Of a stretch of DNA of 64,000 nucleotides, positions 1 through 11,159 are shown one piece after another (position 1 is the first letter of the stretch; each line of letters begins with the position of its first letter). Location: positions 186,001 to 250,000 of the forward strand of contig OW568890.1 of NCBI GenBank assembly GCA_938743325.2. The letters run 5' to 3'. The DNA comes from Pycnococcus provasolii (Eukaryota > Chlorophyta > Pseudoscourfieldiophyceae > Pseudoscourfieldiales > Pycnococcaceae). Both the position numbers and the translations under genes were made by a program. The notes beneath the pieces were generated by a model. The model was not told the DNA's origin. It did not search any database and worked only from the letters and a program-made list of their open reading frames with translations.

Positions 1-3000
1 GCCCACACCTCGAACCCAAAGCCATTGTAGGACCCATGTTGCCATCGACCCTCATAGCGGCCGGCGGAGTTGAAGAGGTAGACGCCGTAGCCGGACATCT
101 CGTCTCGCTTGAATCGACCCTGGAATTTATCACCGGTGTGGAAGATGTACACGCCAATGCCATCCTTCTTGTCGTTGCGGTAGCTGCCCTCGTACCAGTC
201 TCCATTTCGACATATGCTGAGCTGGTGGCCATTCCGCGTTTTCTCGTCAACGCTTGATCGAGCACTTTCGACGCTCGATCGACCGTCAGCGCTCTTTCGT
301 TCGTGGGTGACATTCTCACCCACCTCCTCTTGCGTTTCGATGGCAGATGATTCATCGGCACCTTCCGTTGCCTCACTGGACATGTCATGCCGAGGCGGCT
401 CGTTGCCAACAATGGCCGATGCACTCGGCTCAATCTCAGCAGAAGCATTGCCATTCGCAGTGCTGGCTTCAGCAGATGTGTTGCCCTTGCGATTGCGAAA
501 GAGTCGTAGAGCTTTGCGCCAGATGGGAGACGTGCTCGTCCTGTTCGCGGCAGCATCAGAAAGCGAAGTGATTGGCAGCATTGGCGATGATGCTGGCGAC
601 CTTTTAACGCTAGCCTCAGTTGGACTCGGTTCGTTCGATGTAGTCGGGGACTCAGCGTCCCCAGAATCTACCATCGCCGCGGCGGCTGCAGCAACTGCAG
701 CCAATGCCACGCTCTCGGGAGCTCTCGGCGGAGTCTTCGCAGTGGCATCATCTGCCAACACTTCGTCCGGTGCAACTGAGTCACTCTCTTTAGAAAGCGC
801 GGCAGATTTCTGACTGCTCATCGTCTTATTCGGGGAGCTTGGCGCGCTGGGCCTTGGAGATGCCTTGGACCCAGTGCTTCGCTCCGCCGTCGCTCTGTTT
901 TGTTCAGACGTGTTTCGTGCCAGTGAATCGTGCCTTGGCCCGAGGGCTTTTTCCAAAGCTGAATTTACCCTTGCGGCCTTTCGCGCCACGATCGCCTCTG
1001 CCGCCGCTTGCCTCGCTTCATCAGCAGCGGCACGACGCGCTGCCGCTGCCTTGAGGCGTTCGTTGGTGTTTTGGGCGTATTCTAGAGTGTCCTGCGTACT
1101 CGGTGTAAGCATGGACACACCCCATCCAATAGCAGTGTTACCGGCTGTCGCACCAGTATCTGCCGAAGGTCTAGGTTGAGGGGAAGGTGGCGGTCTTGGT
1201 GAAGCATTTCCCGAATGCATGTGTGTGGTCCTAGGCGACGCCAGCGCCCACGGACTTCGGCTCGTCGCGGACTTTGGTCGTACCATCTCGCGAGAGATTC
1301 TTGGTGTGGATGGCTGCGAGAGGCTATGTCTGCGCTCGCGCTCGTGCTCGTCCCCTCGAGGCGTTGTTGGCCTCGAGGTGACGGGCTTGCGTACCTCGCG
1401 AGGCGTGACGTCTCCTGCCGTGGGAGATGCCTGCGAAAAGCTGTGCCTGCGCACAGCGCGCGGCGTGGTACTTCGAGTCAGCGATGAATTTGAAGGAGAG
1501 CTGCGAGGCGAAGGCGGTCGTCGCGCCATGCTCGAAAGAGTAGATCTTGCCAGATCACGAGACAGGCGCGGCGTAGGCGGCTGCGACGACGACGGTCTCT
1601 TCAAATCGCGGGATGATGTGCGTGGTGAGGACGGCACCGATGAGCTCGGTGTCGGAGGACGGTCTGCTGCAATGCGATGGCTTCGCGCAGATCCTCCTAC
1701 CGTCGCTGGGGTTCTTCTTTCTGGACGAGGTGGTAGCTTGGTTTGTGACTCTCCACCAGGCGCGCCGAAAGCAGGCTCGAAGTGCGTGTTTCTTGCCGAT
1801 TTCTCTGGGGTCGTCTGTCCAGATGTCGACGGCGTTGACATGGGGCTTGTTATTGTCCGTGCTGGCATTGTCCGTGCACGGGTCATCAGTTTGTCGAGCT
1901 TTCTCGATGAAAGCTCGAGCGTGGATTTGCCAGTCACCTCCTCTTCATCGATCAACGCGTCGTTATCCTCCAGGCGCCAAGTGTCGCGCGAAATCAAGTC
2001 TGCAGGCGCCTTACCTGTAGTCCACTGCCTACCTCCTCGCGCCAGAACATCCTCGAGGTTCACGAAGACGTTGTCACCCTCGACTCGCACGGAGTCGCCG
2101 TGGAACTTCCGTAGGTACGCGACTGTCATATGAACGGGGATGTTCATGCCATAGCCGGGACGACTGCGTTCTTGGATGACGTCGAAGTTGTCACCCTCCT
2201 CGAACGGGTCATTGGCAAGCTGGCGAATGTAGGGGGCGTGCTCCGATCGCTGGAATGACTGCCATCCTGGTCGCGCGGGCATATCGCGATTCGGATCACG
2301 CTCGGATGCTCTCCTGTCCTCCTCGCTCACAATATTTTCTTCGCCATTGGACAGGCGCACAATCGCACCACTAACCGCACGGAGCGCCTTCGAGAGCGGC
2401 TTCATCGCCCCGATGTGTGCCTCCGCACCCTCGGCGTCGACGTCTCCGGACATGAACGCTCCCTGCGGCACTGGGTGGCGCCGCTCAGCCTTACCAAGTT
2501 CCTCGAGGATATCGTCGGCGGCTTGCTGAGTGCGGCCAAGCTCTGCCCAGCACGACTGCGTTCGCCGAACCGCGATGCGCATTCCAGCTGCATGAGCTTC
2601 TGAGTTAAGTGCAGGGTCTAACGCAACGTCCTCCAGCGCCCGCTTCGTGGACTCTAGTAACTGGCGCATTTGCCCAAGCAGCGTCTTGATCGCGTCGCGA
2701 ATGTGCCGTAATCGTCCACGGTGCTTGTAGCTGTCGTGTGTCTCATTGCCCACCTTCTCGAACAGATTCTGCAACCTTGGCAGCGCTCTAAGCGCGACGC
2801 CGGACGCCAGATCCGCCGCTTCTAGCGCGAATGGGAGTGGCACGATAGGGCGCAGCCTGCTTCTTGGCGTGCTGCCGCCGTCGACGGAACCCGCGATGGA
2901 ACCCGGCGTGCTTGATTCTGAGGATGAACCTGGCGAGGAAACGGAACGCGAGAGCCGCCTGCGCGAATCGCACGACGCTGGACTACTCGCCGCCGCTCGG

Positions 3001-3657
3001 CCGTTGATGCGCTCGACCGCCGCCGCGCCTGCGCTGTCGGCTCGTCTTGCTTGAGCGTCATAGTTCACCTGCGGCGAAACGTTTGCCGTGATGCGTCTTA
3101 GTAGCGACAGCAGAGAGAGCAGTGCCGTTTGGCTGCCGTTGACGAGTGGCGCGGCACTGTAGGCGAGTTCCGACGAATGGCCGAGTTTGCTCAGTGCTCG
3201 CTGCAGCAACTTGTAATTGTTCGTAGCCTCGTACCACGTCGGCGGTGCGAAGTGCACCTTTTTCATGGGCAAGCCAGCCTGCGGAAAGTACGCGTCGATC
3301 ATCTGGCACTGAATTGCGCCGGAGGCGAGCTGGTGGTTGAAAGTTTTGTGGTCGTTGTTTTATTATGCGACGTTAGTTTTTTTGTTTCGTGTTGGGTTGG
3401 GCATACGACGCGCCACGTTCGGCCGCGTGGATTTTTGTGAGAGCGAAGCTTACCTGCTCGAGCGAGTTTACGTTGAGTCCGAGGACCTGGCTCACCCACG
3501 CGAACATGCTTCTTGCTGACGGCTGAGAGTCGGCGCTACCACTATTTCGCGGGCTATTTTGAGCCCCCAAAGGAGCCATGGGAGCCCAAACCCAAGGAGG
3601 GGGTCCCAAAGAAGTGTCACGCGAAGACGAAGAGGGCATAGACGCCCCAATAGTCAT
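1..3657 (-). CDS. EB1-type CH domain protein with C-terminal MORN repeats (partial, 2 exons seen)
   Basis: Two exons are visible: 3454-3657 and 1-3329, separated by a 124-bp phase-0 intron (donor GTAAGC, acceptor CCACCAG). The splice is supported by homology: joined residues read SLEQ|LASGAIQCQMIDAYFP, matching the EB1 calponin-homology signature (IEQLCSGAAYCQ-type), followed by KKVHF and a NYKLLQ segment. EB1 CH domains bind growing microtubule ends. A long Ser/Pro/Arg-rich, probably disordered linker follows (about residues 150-1090). The last readable part (positions 1-215) holds about three MORN repeats (GDWYEGSYRNDKKDGIGVY, then KFQGRFKRDEMSGYGVY, then RYEGRWQHGSYNGFG). At least 1177 residues; the C-terminus lies outside the window. 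Start at 3657 (MTIGAS) is chosen; in-frame ATGs at 3678 and 3639 are alternatives. No EB1 C-terminal EBH domain is seen in the available part. Microtubule-tip or membrane tethering is inference. Confidence 0.82.
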
Positions 3658-4820
3658 ATACACAATACAGCACAGCACAGCTTAACAGCTTAACAGCTTA
3701 AGAAACGATGGCCCCAGAACCGAACACTGCAGTCACCACGGCGCCATGAAACTTAAAATAAAACTAAAACTAAAATCCAAGTTTGGCTGATTTCGAAACC
3801 TAACCTAACCCCCTTTGATGGAATGGTGGAGGAGGCCAAACGTGGGATGACGAAGTTGACGAAGGGACCAGGCGCGGAAACACTTCCTTGCAACAAAACA
3901 ATTTGATGACCCGTGGTTAGGGGTTGGATGATCTTTGGAGGGATAAGCGTTGGCCTGGTGGGATGAGCTCAGTGCCTCAGTGGGTTTGATGCGACCACCT
4001 GTCCACCTGATGCGACCTGCGACCAGGTGATGCGACCCCTGGGGTGATGCGACAACCTAACCTTACGATAGGTGATGCGAGTTGCGACGACCTTTGGAAT
4101 TTGCATGCGCCAATTCCGCCAAATGTCCTCGAGGCTCAGTCGAGGCTCAGTCGTCTTTTCACCAAAGGAAGGAGGCTCACCCAAATTATTAGTCCTATTA
4201 CCCGTTTAGGCAGCAAACTTGTACTGTATTGGGCGGGTGCGAACGTCGTACGGTACAGTACCATGGTACAGTTTACAGGACGTGCTCCGGTCTGCCGGTG
4301 CTCGTCGTTCCAGCCTCCTTCGAAATACCACGGGTGGTACGGGAAGTTAAGATTAAGCTCTCAGCCAAAAGGCACCGGGAAAGGCACCTCTCGGCAGGTG
4401 TCCTCTCGGCCATCAGCTTTAATTTTTTCATCAGCCATCAGCGGCTCTGTGGGTCAGGTGTGTGGGTGGGTCTCATCCATTGAGCAATGCAATCACGAAC
4501 ATGAACATGGGCCTTTCATCATCAGCCCATCACAAAGGATCACAAAGAAGTTGGGGCCCAAAAAAGCAGCTCCCGCCTCCCCGGGCAGCCGGGAGGAAAA
4601 AAAGAATACCATTATGAGTAGCGAGGCTCGTGGCTCGTTTCGGTTGGGGGGGCTGGGAAGGTGAAATGGCCCGCGACTCAATTGACCTATTGTGGATAAC
4701 CCAAACCCAAACCCAAACCCTAATCCTCAAAAACAGAACAGGAAGAGTGGGACTTATCTTATCTTTTTTAAAAAATCAACATTTACACTTTTTTGCCTTG
4801 GAGGCGAGTCTTTCCTTTCG
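3658..4820. other. intergenic region with telomere-like motifs and GATGCGACC repeats
   Basis: No convincing gene. It holds a CTTAAG palindrome at 3697-3702, a short telomere-like run (CCTAACCTAACCCC) near 3798-3811, an irregular cluster of GATGCGACC-like units at about 3988-4095, a doubled 10-bp unit (GAGGCTCAGTC) near 4130-4152, and an ACCCAAACCC/ACCCTAA run at 4699-4728. A 206-codon frame at 4044-4664 begins inside the repeat cluster and has no recognisable domain, so it is not called. Confidence 0.6.
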
Positions 4821-5959
4821 TCACCGCAAGCCGCGCTTCGCCGGCGCCTTCGTCGTCTCCTCCTCCACGTGGTCCACCGGGTCGCACTCGCACTTGTCGC
4901 GAAGCTGCGTGATGGTTCGCTGAAGATCCCAATTGCCATATCCCTTGAGTTCGCAGAGATGCTGCGGCTTGTGGCAGCAATGCTCGCGATTCCAGATGGG
5001 AGAGCCGAAACTCATGCCGCACAGCAGAGGCCTGTCAAACTTGCCGTTGAGCGACGAGTACGCGCAATGCAACTGCAGCGTGTCGCAGTACGCGCGGAGC
5101 GTTCGCAGGTGGCCGCACTTCTCGCTCTCGGGGAAGTTGTGCGCACCCTTGCGTCCCTGAGGCCCGCCACCTGTGATTTCGCCGCGCGTAGCTGCGACGT
5201 CCTTGCAAAAGTGCGCTTGCTGCTGCTCCAAGATTGTGTGGCACATGTCAGGAAGATTCTGCGGGCACTCGAAGCCCTTGCGCGCACGTGTCTGACAGCC
5301 CATGTCGTCGCATATGAATTCCCTGTTTGAATTTTGTTATGTTTTTGTGGAGCACGTCAGTTCCCAAAACGTTAAGCGCCCGCCGCCGCGCTTCTTCAGG
5401 ATAAGGCTGGTTGAGGTGTGTGTGCACTTTATAACGTAAGAACGCACTTTTCGATTCCCTTGCGCACGTATGCCTTGCGTTCGTCTCTGAGTGGCTTGGC
5501 GCGGAACTCAAAGTCGTTCACGAGGTCCTCCGACAGGCTCGTTCCGTTCATGCCGAACTCCGTGGTGTCGAGTTCTCCCGTGACGAAGTGGCTGTGCCTC
5601 CTGACGACGCGCAGCACGCTCGGGTGTCTGTGCAGTTCGTTCTGGTATGCGAGGAGCGCGAGCGCCGTGAAGATGGCGCCTAAGATTATGGTCGGTATGA
5701 TCCACCCTCTTTTTTCCCATCTCTGTGCATTTCTGAGCTGTTCCATGGCGCGGTCGTACCTGTCGATGTCGTTCATGATTTTCTCGGTTTCTGCCGCCTG
5801 TTTGATCATCGCCTCTTCGGTCGCGAGTTGTTCCGCGATGGCAATGAGCACGGCATCTTTGACGTGCGAGTCAGACGCGGAGGCGGCCGGGCCGTGCAGC
5901 GGGTTGTGCATCGCGTTTCCTGTGGCAATTCCTGTGGGTAAGCCCGAGCCACTCCTCAT
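4821..5959 (-). CDS. single-pass membrane protein with cysteine-rich C-terminal domain, 2 exons
   Basis: Exons 5448-5959 and 4821-5322 are joined across a 125-bp phase-2 intron (donor GTGCGT, acceptor AAACAG), giving about 337 residues. Both pieces would otherwise be separate short frames. The N-terminal part is polar and helical (about residues 30-85), followed by one strong membrane span (WIIPTIILGAIFTALALLAY, about residues 86-106). The second exon encodes a cysteine-rich domain of about 160 residues with roughly 15 Cys (CDDMGC, CPQNLPDMC, HCAYS, LLCGM, EHCCHKPQHLC, KCECD), consistent with a disulfide-bonded extracytoplasmic or lumenal domain. I do not recognise the family. An in-frame GTG at 5962 precedes the chosen ATG. 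Confidence 0.65.
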
Positions 5960-6919
5960 CACGCGTGATCAAGGACTGACGAGACGATTTTAAAAGTGTG
6001 TATATGTATGGCTAATCAAACCAAGAGCAAGAGCCCAAAAAACCACCGGTGCCAGAGCAGTAAAAACCAAGGGAACCAAGAGAAGTGTGCCTTAAGAGCA
6101 GAGCAACGATGCAAATAACGACTCAAGAGTCAAGTAAATACTTACTGCAAGTGATGAAAGCAAGCAGGGAAAGCAGCAGGAAAAGCAGAATAAAAGCAGA
6201 TGCAGATAAGATTGCCGACTTAAGGTGAGCTTAAGACCTGTGAGCTACAGTATTAATACTTAAGGTTAAATACAGTACAGTAGCACTGTGCTATGTGGCC
6301 GCACCAAGGTACACGTACGACGTATCTGCAGGTCTACTAGATTATATTCGCGGACAGATGGCCCTTAAGGATAGGATGATGGCAAATGAGATTAGCAAAA
6401 GCAGAGTTCTGGGGCCCCCGGGGGAGGGGAGCCTCGGATGGGCGGCTGGGAAGTCTGGGAACACCGCACTCAGGCTCAAGGTAAGTACACTGTATGTACT
6501 AAGTAGTTAGGGGATAGGGAAAGAAGGGGATGCATGATCCTCCCAGGGACCCGCCCGCCTATATTCCTCGTAAGGTAGTTATCTATCGTAGTGTCTAGAA
6601 GTACCACTAGGTGATCACGGACGCTGGCTGAGGCCTGAGCCTCAGTCGGGGAAGACCTGTGGTCGGTCAGTCGGTGATGCCTTAAGGGCGACTTGCGTGG
6701 GTGGTAAATAACAATTAAAGTTTAAGGTAAACCTTTACCAGATCAGGGATGGGCGCGTTCCCTTCTTAAGGTAGATGCATTGCATTAGATAAGTACCACG
6801 TTGATTGAGCCTCGAGGGGCCGGCCACCTGAGCCACCTGGGCCGGCCGAGCCTGGCCGGCCGCGAAGAAGGCCAAACCCCGAAATCGAACCCCGAACCCC
6901 GAATCCCTTCTCTACTCGG
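5960..6919. other. divergent intergenic region rich in CTTAAG
   Basis: About 960 bp between two divergently transcribed genes. At least five CTTAAG palindromes are present (near 6093, 6219, 6231, 6259, 6365, 6678, 6766). Near 6887-6905 there is an ACCCCGAA triplet run just before the next start codon. A 71-codon frame at 6295-6510 has no support and is not called. Confidence 0.5.
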
Positions 6920-9475
6920 ATGGATTTTCCCTCCAGGTGGAGAAGTGTCTGGAGAAGCTTCGATTCCGGTGTCGGAATCCGCCGCATTGGGATAGATATG
7001 GCGATGCCCGTGCCTGTGCAGTACGTCCCACGCACACACTCATCTTCGGGCGTGTTAGCTTACTTACAGGCATACGGCGTGTGTATACTATCTGGACCTT
7101 CTGGACATGAGGCTCATCCCTCTTCCTCTTCGTCGTTATCCTCCTCGTCGTCAATCTCGTTGTTATTACGCGATTTAGCAACTCGCGTCTTCCCACCTTC
7201 CAGCAAAAGACCGCTTCACGCTTCCTCCCCCAAAACCACAGATGTTCGACGACCCGCGCTACTCCCTAAACCTGAAGATATCACCGCAGATGCCGCCTTG
7301 ATGGAGGCGGGGGAATCCGAATGGGTCGCGGGTGCGGGACACCAAACACTCGCGCTGCAGGTGTTCGGAACGGATAGACCGGACGTCGTCATGCTCAGCT
7401 GCGCGACGCCAACCACAGAGCACTTCGTCGTTGACGTGCACGACGTCATTTCAACGCTGGGAAACGATAGGAAAGAAAGCCAAGCGACCGTATCTGCCAT
7501 GCACGCCACGCCGTTTGGCGACGGAGGACTCGACGCAACGCCGGACGGACGCGAGACGCCCGGACGCTGGCGTGCGCCGGTCGTTTCGTTCGTGCACGCG
7601 AAGAGACGCAGCGCGACGCGCGCCGATGGGGAGGACACAAGCATGCCATCCGTGTGCGTGTGCCGCCCGCCGTATGCTGATCAGGCACTTCCAACAGACA
7701 GACACGCCATGCGCAGCGAGACGCAGATCGCCGCGATCCGCGACGCATTCGTAGACGCGTCTGCAACCGCGACGCGGTTCCTGCTGCGTGTCGGCGACGT
7801 GCTCATTCTCGACAGCAATCACGTGTTCCATGGCATGGATCCGGACAACGACAAGGATGCACGGCTACACCGTCTCTGGGTTTGGACGTCGCACAGGCCA
7901 GGTGATGTGCCAGCGTGTCTCGACCAGGCGATGGATGACGAAGCTCTATGGATGGTGCCGCATCAGATGCCACGGCGAGCAGACGACATTGACGACGACA
8001 TTGACGACGACGACGAAGAAGAAGAAGACCCAATACCAGGATTGGCTGAGCTGCGCGGGACCTACGTCGGAGAGGGTGGAATGAATGCAGGTACCACATC
8101 CGTCTCAGAATCTGAGGCGGCGGCGGTGTACGCCGCGGCTGGCATCGCACCGGGCGCACGCGTTGGCGCGGCTGCTAGCCTGCTGCTGGAGGCACCGGCG
8201 GCATCTCGTGAGACACAGCTCGACCCGTTTGGACGTGTGATTCCCGAATTGCGAGGTACCAGGTGCGTGTCACTACTATTCGGCGGCGTGGCGACGATGA
8301 CGGGCTTTGCGGATGGCCGTCTCCTTGCCGACACGGATGACACCACCCTGATAGATCTGGCAAGCTCTCTATGCGAATTCGACTTGGCAAGATGGACACG
8401 TGAATCTACCGTGCAGGTTCCACTATCCTCCGCTGTCATTGCCGAGGCACCGGCGCCAGCGACTGATTTTGCTTCGCGGCGAGATGCACGACGGCGTGCA
8501 CGTGGGGGAGGCGGTGGCGACGTTGCCGGAGGCATCATCACCACCACCACCACCACTACAACCACGAGCGCACTCATCGACCCGCCCGTTGCGGAGGTGG
8601 CGCAAACACTTGCGCACCTTCTTGCCCTGAGACGGTTTCGGGCACATCAGCCGGAGCTTGCCGACGGGGTTGTGGCTGCATTCGGATGCGGCTGCGGCGA
8701 ATTGGCGGCTCTCTGCGCGGCTGGAAGCGTAAGTGAGGAACAGGCACTAAGGCTAGCGCACGCGAGAGGGCAAGCTTTGCAGGCGGCAGCGAACGAGGCG
8801 GGTGGTACGGTAATCCAGGCGTTGATCACAGGATTGACGGATACAGAGGTGGCTGAACTCGTCACAAGTGCAAACGCCGAGAGCGCCGCCGAGAGCGCCG
8901 CGGCGCTGCAGCTGAATGGGAATGAGCGCGGTGGTGGCGTGGCGAGAAGCGTGGCTGCGGTCATCTCCGAGCGATGGGACGCGTTGCACCGCGGCGTCGT
9001 GGGTGGTCCAGACGTTGTGGCTCGCATCGTTGCCAATGCAACAAAGGCTGTGGAAGGTGCTGGTGCGGTGCGTGCAAGGACCGCGGCATACGCAACGCTG
9101 GCACACACTCCACGACTGCAAGGCACGGCGGCGCTGGCGCGGTACAAGGCGGCGCTTGCCAAGGTTCCATTCATTGCACCGAAGTGCGACGTCTTTTTCG
9201 CATCCGCGCAGCAGGGGCCAAGCACCGCGGTGGACGTGGCTGCCAGGCTGCTTAGGAGCGTCGGACAGACGATGGATGTGGAGGCGGGCCTCGGCACACT
9301 CGCCGCTTCCATGCGCGACAGGGAGCAGCGTCTTCCGTGGCAGCGCTTTAGCGCTGACGGCACACCGCTACCTCCACCCCCACCCGCGGCACTCGTGGAG
9401 CCGACTGCGAAAGGCTCGTTGATGGACGCGCTGCAACGCGTTGATGAGGTGGCGTGGCGCTCATGGCGCGAGTAA
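6920..9475 (+). CDS. Fe(II)/2-oxoglutarate oxygenase-like protein (CAS/TauD superfamily) with long C-terminal extension
   Basis: 851 residues in one exon; ATG at 6998 is an alternative start. The N-terminal half resembles clavaminate synthase/TauD-type oxygenases: a segment GAGHQTLALQVFGTDRPDVV (about residues 138-157) in the place of the first metal motif, then RVGDVLILDSNHVFHGMD with the distal His (about residue 304), then HRLWVWTSHR giving the 2-oxoglutarate-binding Arg (about 317). The expected acidic ligand of HxD/E is not apparent (HQT), so activity is uncertain: pseudoenzyme, halogenase-like metal site, or my misalignment. An acidic run (about 355-372) follows. The rest, residues 400-851, is Ala-rich and helical with a poly-Thr stretch; I do not recognise it. 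Its stop is 29 bp from the stop of the convergent coiled-coil gene. Confidence 0.6.
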   Translation: MDFPSRWRSVWRSFDSGVGIRRIGIDMAMPVPVQYVPRTHSSSGVLAYLQAYGVCILSGPSGHEAHPSSSSSLSSSSSISLLLRDLATRVFPPSSKRPLHASSPKTTDVRRPALLPKPEDITADAALMEAGESEWVAGAGHQTLALQVFGTDRPDVVMLSCATPTTEHFVVDVHDVISTLGNDRKESQATVSAMHATPFGDGGLDATPDGRETPGRWRAPVVSFVHAKRRSATRADGEDTSMPSVCVCRPPYADQALPTDRHAMRSETQIAAIRDAFVDASATATRFLLRVGDVLILDSNHVFHGMDPDNDKDARLHRLWVWTSHRPGDVPACLDQAMDDEALWMVPHQMPRRADDIDDDIDDDDEEEEDPIPGLAELRGTYVGEGGMNAGTTSVSESEAAAVYAAAGIAPGARVGAAASLLLEAPAASRETQLDPFGRVIPELRGTRCVSLLFGGVATMTGFADGRLLADTDDTTLIDLASSLCEFDLARWTRESTVQVPLSSAVIAEAPAPATDFASRRDARRRARGGGGGDVAGGIITTTTTTTTTSALIDPPVAEVAQTLAHLLALRRFRAHQPELADGVVAAFGCGCGELAALCAAGSVSEEQALRLAHARGQALQAAANEAGGTVIQALITGLTDTEVAELVTSANAESAAESAAALQLNGNERGGGVARSVAAVISERWDALHRGVVGGPDVVARIVANATKAVEGAGAVRARTAAYATLAHTPRLQGTAALARYKAALAKVPFIAPKCDVFFASAQQGPSTAVDVAARLLRSVGQTMDVEAGLGTLAASMRDREQRLPWQRFSADGTPLPPPPPAALVEPTAKGSLMDALQRVDEVAWRSWRE

Positions 9476-9503
9476 AACAGAAAATAATCTTTTACATCAA
9501 ATA

Positions 9504-11159
9504 TTAAGAGATTGCGCTCAAGCTGCGCTCGAGCTCCTCGACACGCTCGCAGCGTTCCCCGAGAAGCTCGAGTGCCTTCTCCAGCCTAGCCTCAGCTCCG
9601 TCAGCGCGCGCGATAGCCTCCGCCAGCTGCCCTTCCATCGCGCGTGCATTCGCCTCTGCTCGCGTTGCATCAGCTTCCGCGCGCGCGAGCCGACGCGTTT
9701 GCGCGAGGTTGTCCGTAGGTGAGGTGCTGAAGGGTCGCGCGGGTTCGTCGGCGCGCAGAGCGTCGAGGTCCAACTCGTCCTCCTGCTCAAAGTCAAGATC
9801 GACGTCAAGATCGTCGCCAAGAGGTTCGTTTTGCGGTGCGGGTTGCGGTGCGGGCGTCACGGTCTTCTCAGAAGCTTCCACCGGCGCGGGTGCGGGTGCA
9901 TTCCTCGTCCGCGCCTCCGCCTTTTCTGCGCGCTCCGACGCAAGCTCCGCGAGCTGCTCAGCCGTCTCGCCACGTGCGCGCCAATCTGCCGCCTCGGCGC
10001 GTGATGCGGCGGCGTCAGCCTCCGCCGCCTCCACGCGGCTTTCGAGCGCGGATACCGCACGCATTGCCGTTTCGCGCCGTCGTCCCTCCGAGGCGAGCTC
10101 CGCCTCGAGCGCCGAAGCGCGCTCGTCGCTTGCAGCGGCAGCCGCCTCGGCACGGTGCGCGCGCGCCTCCAGCTCGTTGCATCGCCGCTCAGCCTTGGCA
10201 CGTGCGTCCGTCGCGCGTTCCGCGGCGTCCTGCGCCGCGCGCGCCTCGGCGTGTCGCTGCGCTGCCGTCGCCGTCGCCTCCTCTGCGCGCTGCGCGTTCG
10301 TGGCGGCGAGCCGTTCTGCGCGTCGCAGCTGCGTTTCGAGGAAGGATGCCGACTGCGCCGACTCCTGGGCGGGATCCTCGCTTTCTAGCATGCGTGCGCG
10401 CAGTTCTGCGATCTCGGCGGCGGCGGCGTTTGCGTCCCTGTCAGCACGCGTGGCGAGAGCGTCTCTCGCGGCTGTGACTCCCTGCAGGTCGTTTTTGAGA
10501 GACGCGACCGCTCGCACGAGTTCGGCGCGTTCCGTTTCAAGTTCTCCGATGCGCGCGGCGTACGGTTCGTTGGACGTATCAGTGTGTTGGCCATCCTTGT
10601 TGTTGTTAGCATTGTTGAAGTTGTTGTTCTCGTCGGAGTCGTCCGAGTTCTGTGCCGAGATGACCGCGACACTTGAAACTCTCCTGAGCGCCGCTTCTGC
10701 TTCACCCAGTTGTCTCGCGAGTGATTCTCCTTCTTCTTGGAACGTCGTCGCAATCTTAGTTTTCTCGATGAGTTGTCTCTGAAGCGACTTGGAGCTCTCG
10801 AGTGACTCCGCCAACTTCACTTTCGTCTCTTCCAGACGCGACTTGGATTTGATCAAATCATTTTCCAACGATGCAAGTCGATGCGAAAACTCAGACTTAA
10901 GCTCCTCCATATCAGAATGATCACTCTGAGTACCAGAAGCAGAAGCAGCAGACGCAGCATTTTGACTCCTCAGCTGAGAAGACAAGGTGGAATTCTCAGA
11001 AGAAAGATGGGCATTAATCACTTCAAGTGTTTTCAGCTTTTTCGTCAACTTCAAAACATCAACATTATTATTGGATGAGTCAGTGGGACCCACGGCTGTC
11101 TCACCAACAGCCGGTACTGCTGATCCTGGTGGTGCTGTGGTGTGAGAAGACGACGCCAT
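9504..11159 (-). CDS. long coiled-coil protein, Ala/Glu/Arg-rich
   Basis: 551 residues in one exon. After a Ser/Pro-rich start of about 30 residues, heptad-type coiled coil runs from about residue 33 (DVLKLTKKLKTLEVINAHL) to the C-terminus, interrupted by an Asp/Asn linker near 175-195 and a proline/acidic linker near 415-465 (DDLDVDLDFEQEDELDLD). The C-terminal helix ends in ELERSLSAIS. The composition is like golgin, centrosomal or basal-body coiled-coil proteins, but low-complexity coiled coil does not allow a family call. Convergent with the oxygenase-like gene at 6920-9475. Confidence 0.75.
   Translation of the reverse strand: MASSSHTTAPPGSAVPAVGETAVGPTDSSNNNVDVLKLTKKLKTLEVINAHLSSENSTLSSQLRSQNAASAASASGTQSDHSDMEELKSEFSHRLASLENDLIKSKSRLEETKVKLAESLESSKSLQRQLIEKTKIATTFQEEGESLARQLGEAEAALRRVSSVAVISAQNSDDSDENNNFNNANNNKDGQHTDTSNEPYAARIGELETERAELVRAVASLKNDLQGVTAARDALATRADRDANAAAAEIAELRARMLESEDPAQESAQSASFLETQLRRAERLAATNAQRAEEATATAAQRHAEARAAQDAAERATDARAKAERRCNELEARAHRAEAAAAASDERASALEAELASEGRRRETAMRAVSALESRVEAAEADAAASRAEAADWRARGETAEQLAELASERAEKAEARTRNAPAPAPVEASEKTVTPAPQPAPQNEPLGDDLDVDLDFEQEDELDLDALRADEPARPFSTSPTDNLAQTRRLARAEADATRAEANARAMEGQLAEAIARADGAEARLEKALELLGERCERVEELERSLSAIS

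Noticed and set aside
1219-2133. 304-codon plus-strand frame
   Set aside because: Shadow of the disordered linker of the EB1-MORN gene on the minus strand.
4044-4664. 206-codon plus-strand frame
   Set aside because: Begins inside the GATGCGACC repeat cluster, no domain, composition not protein-like.
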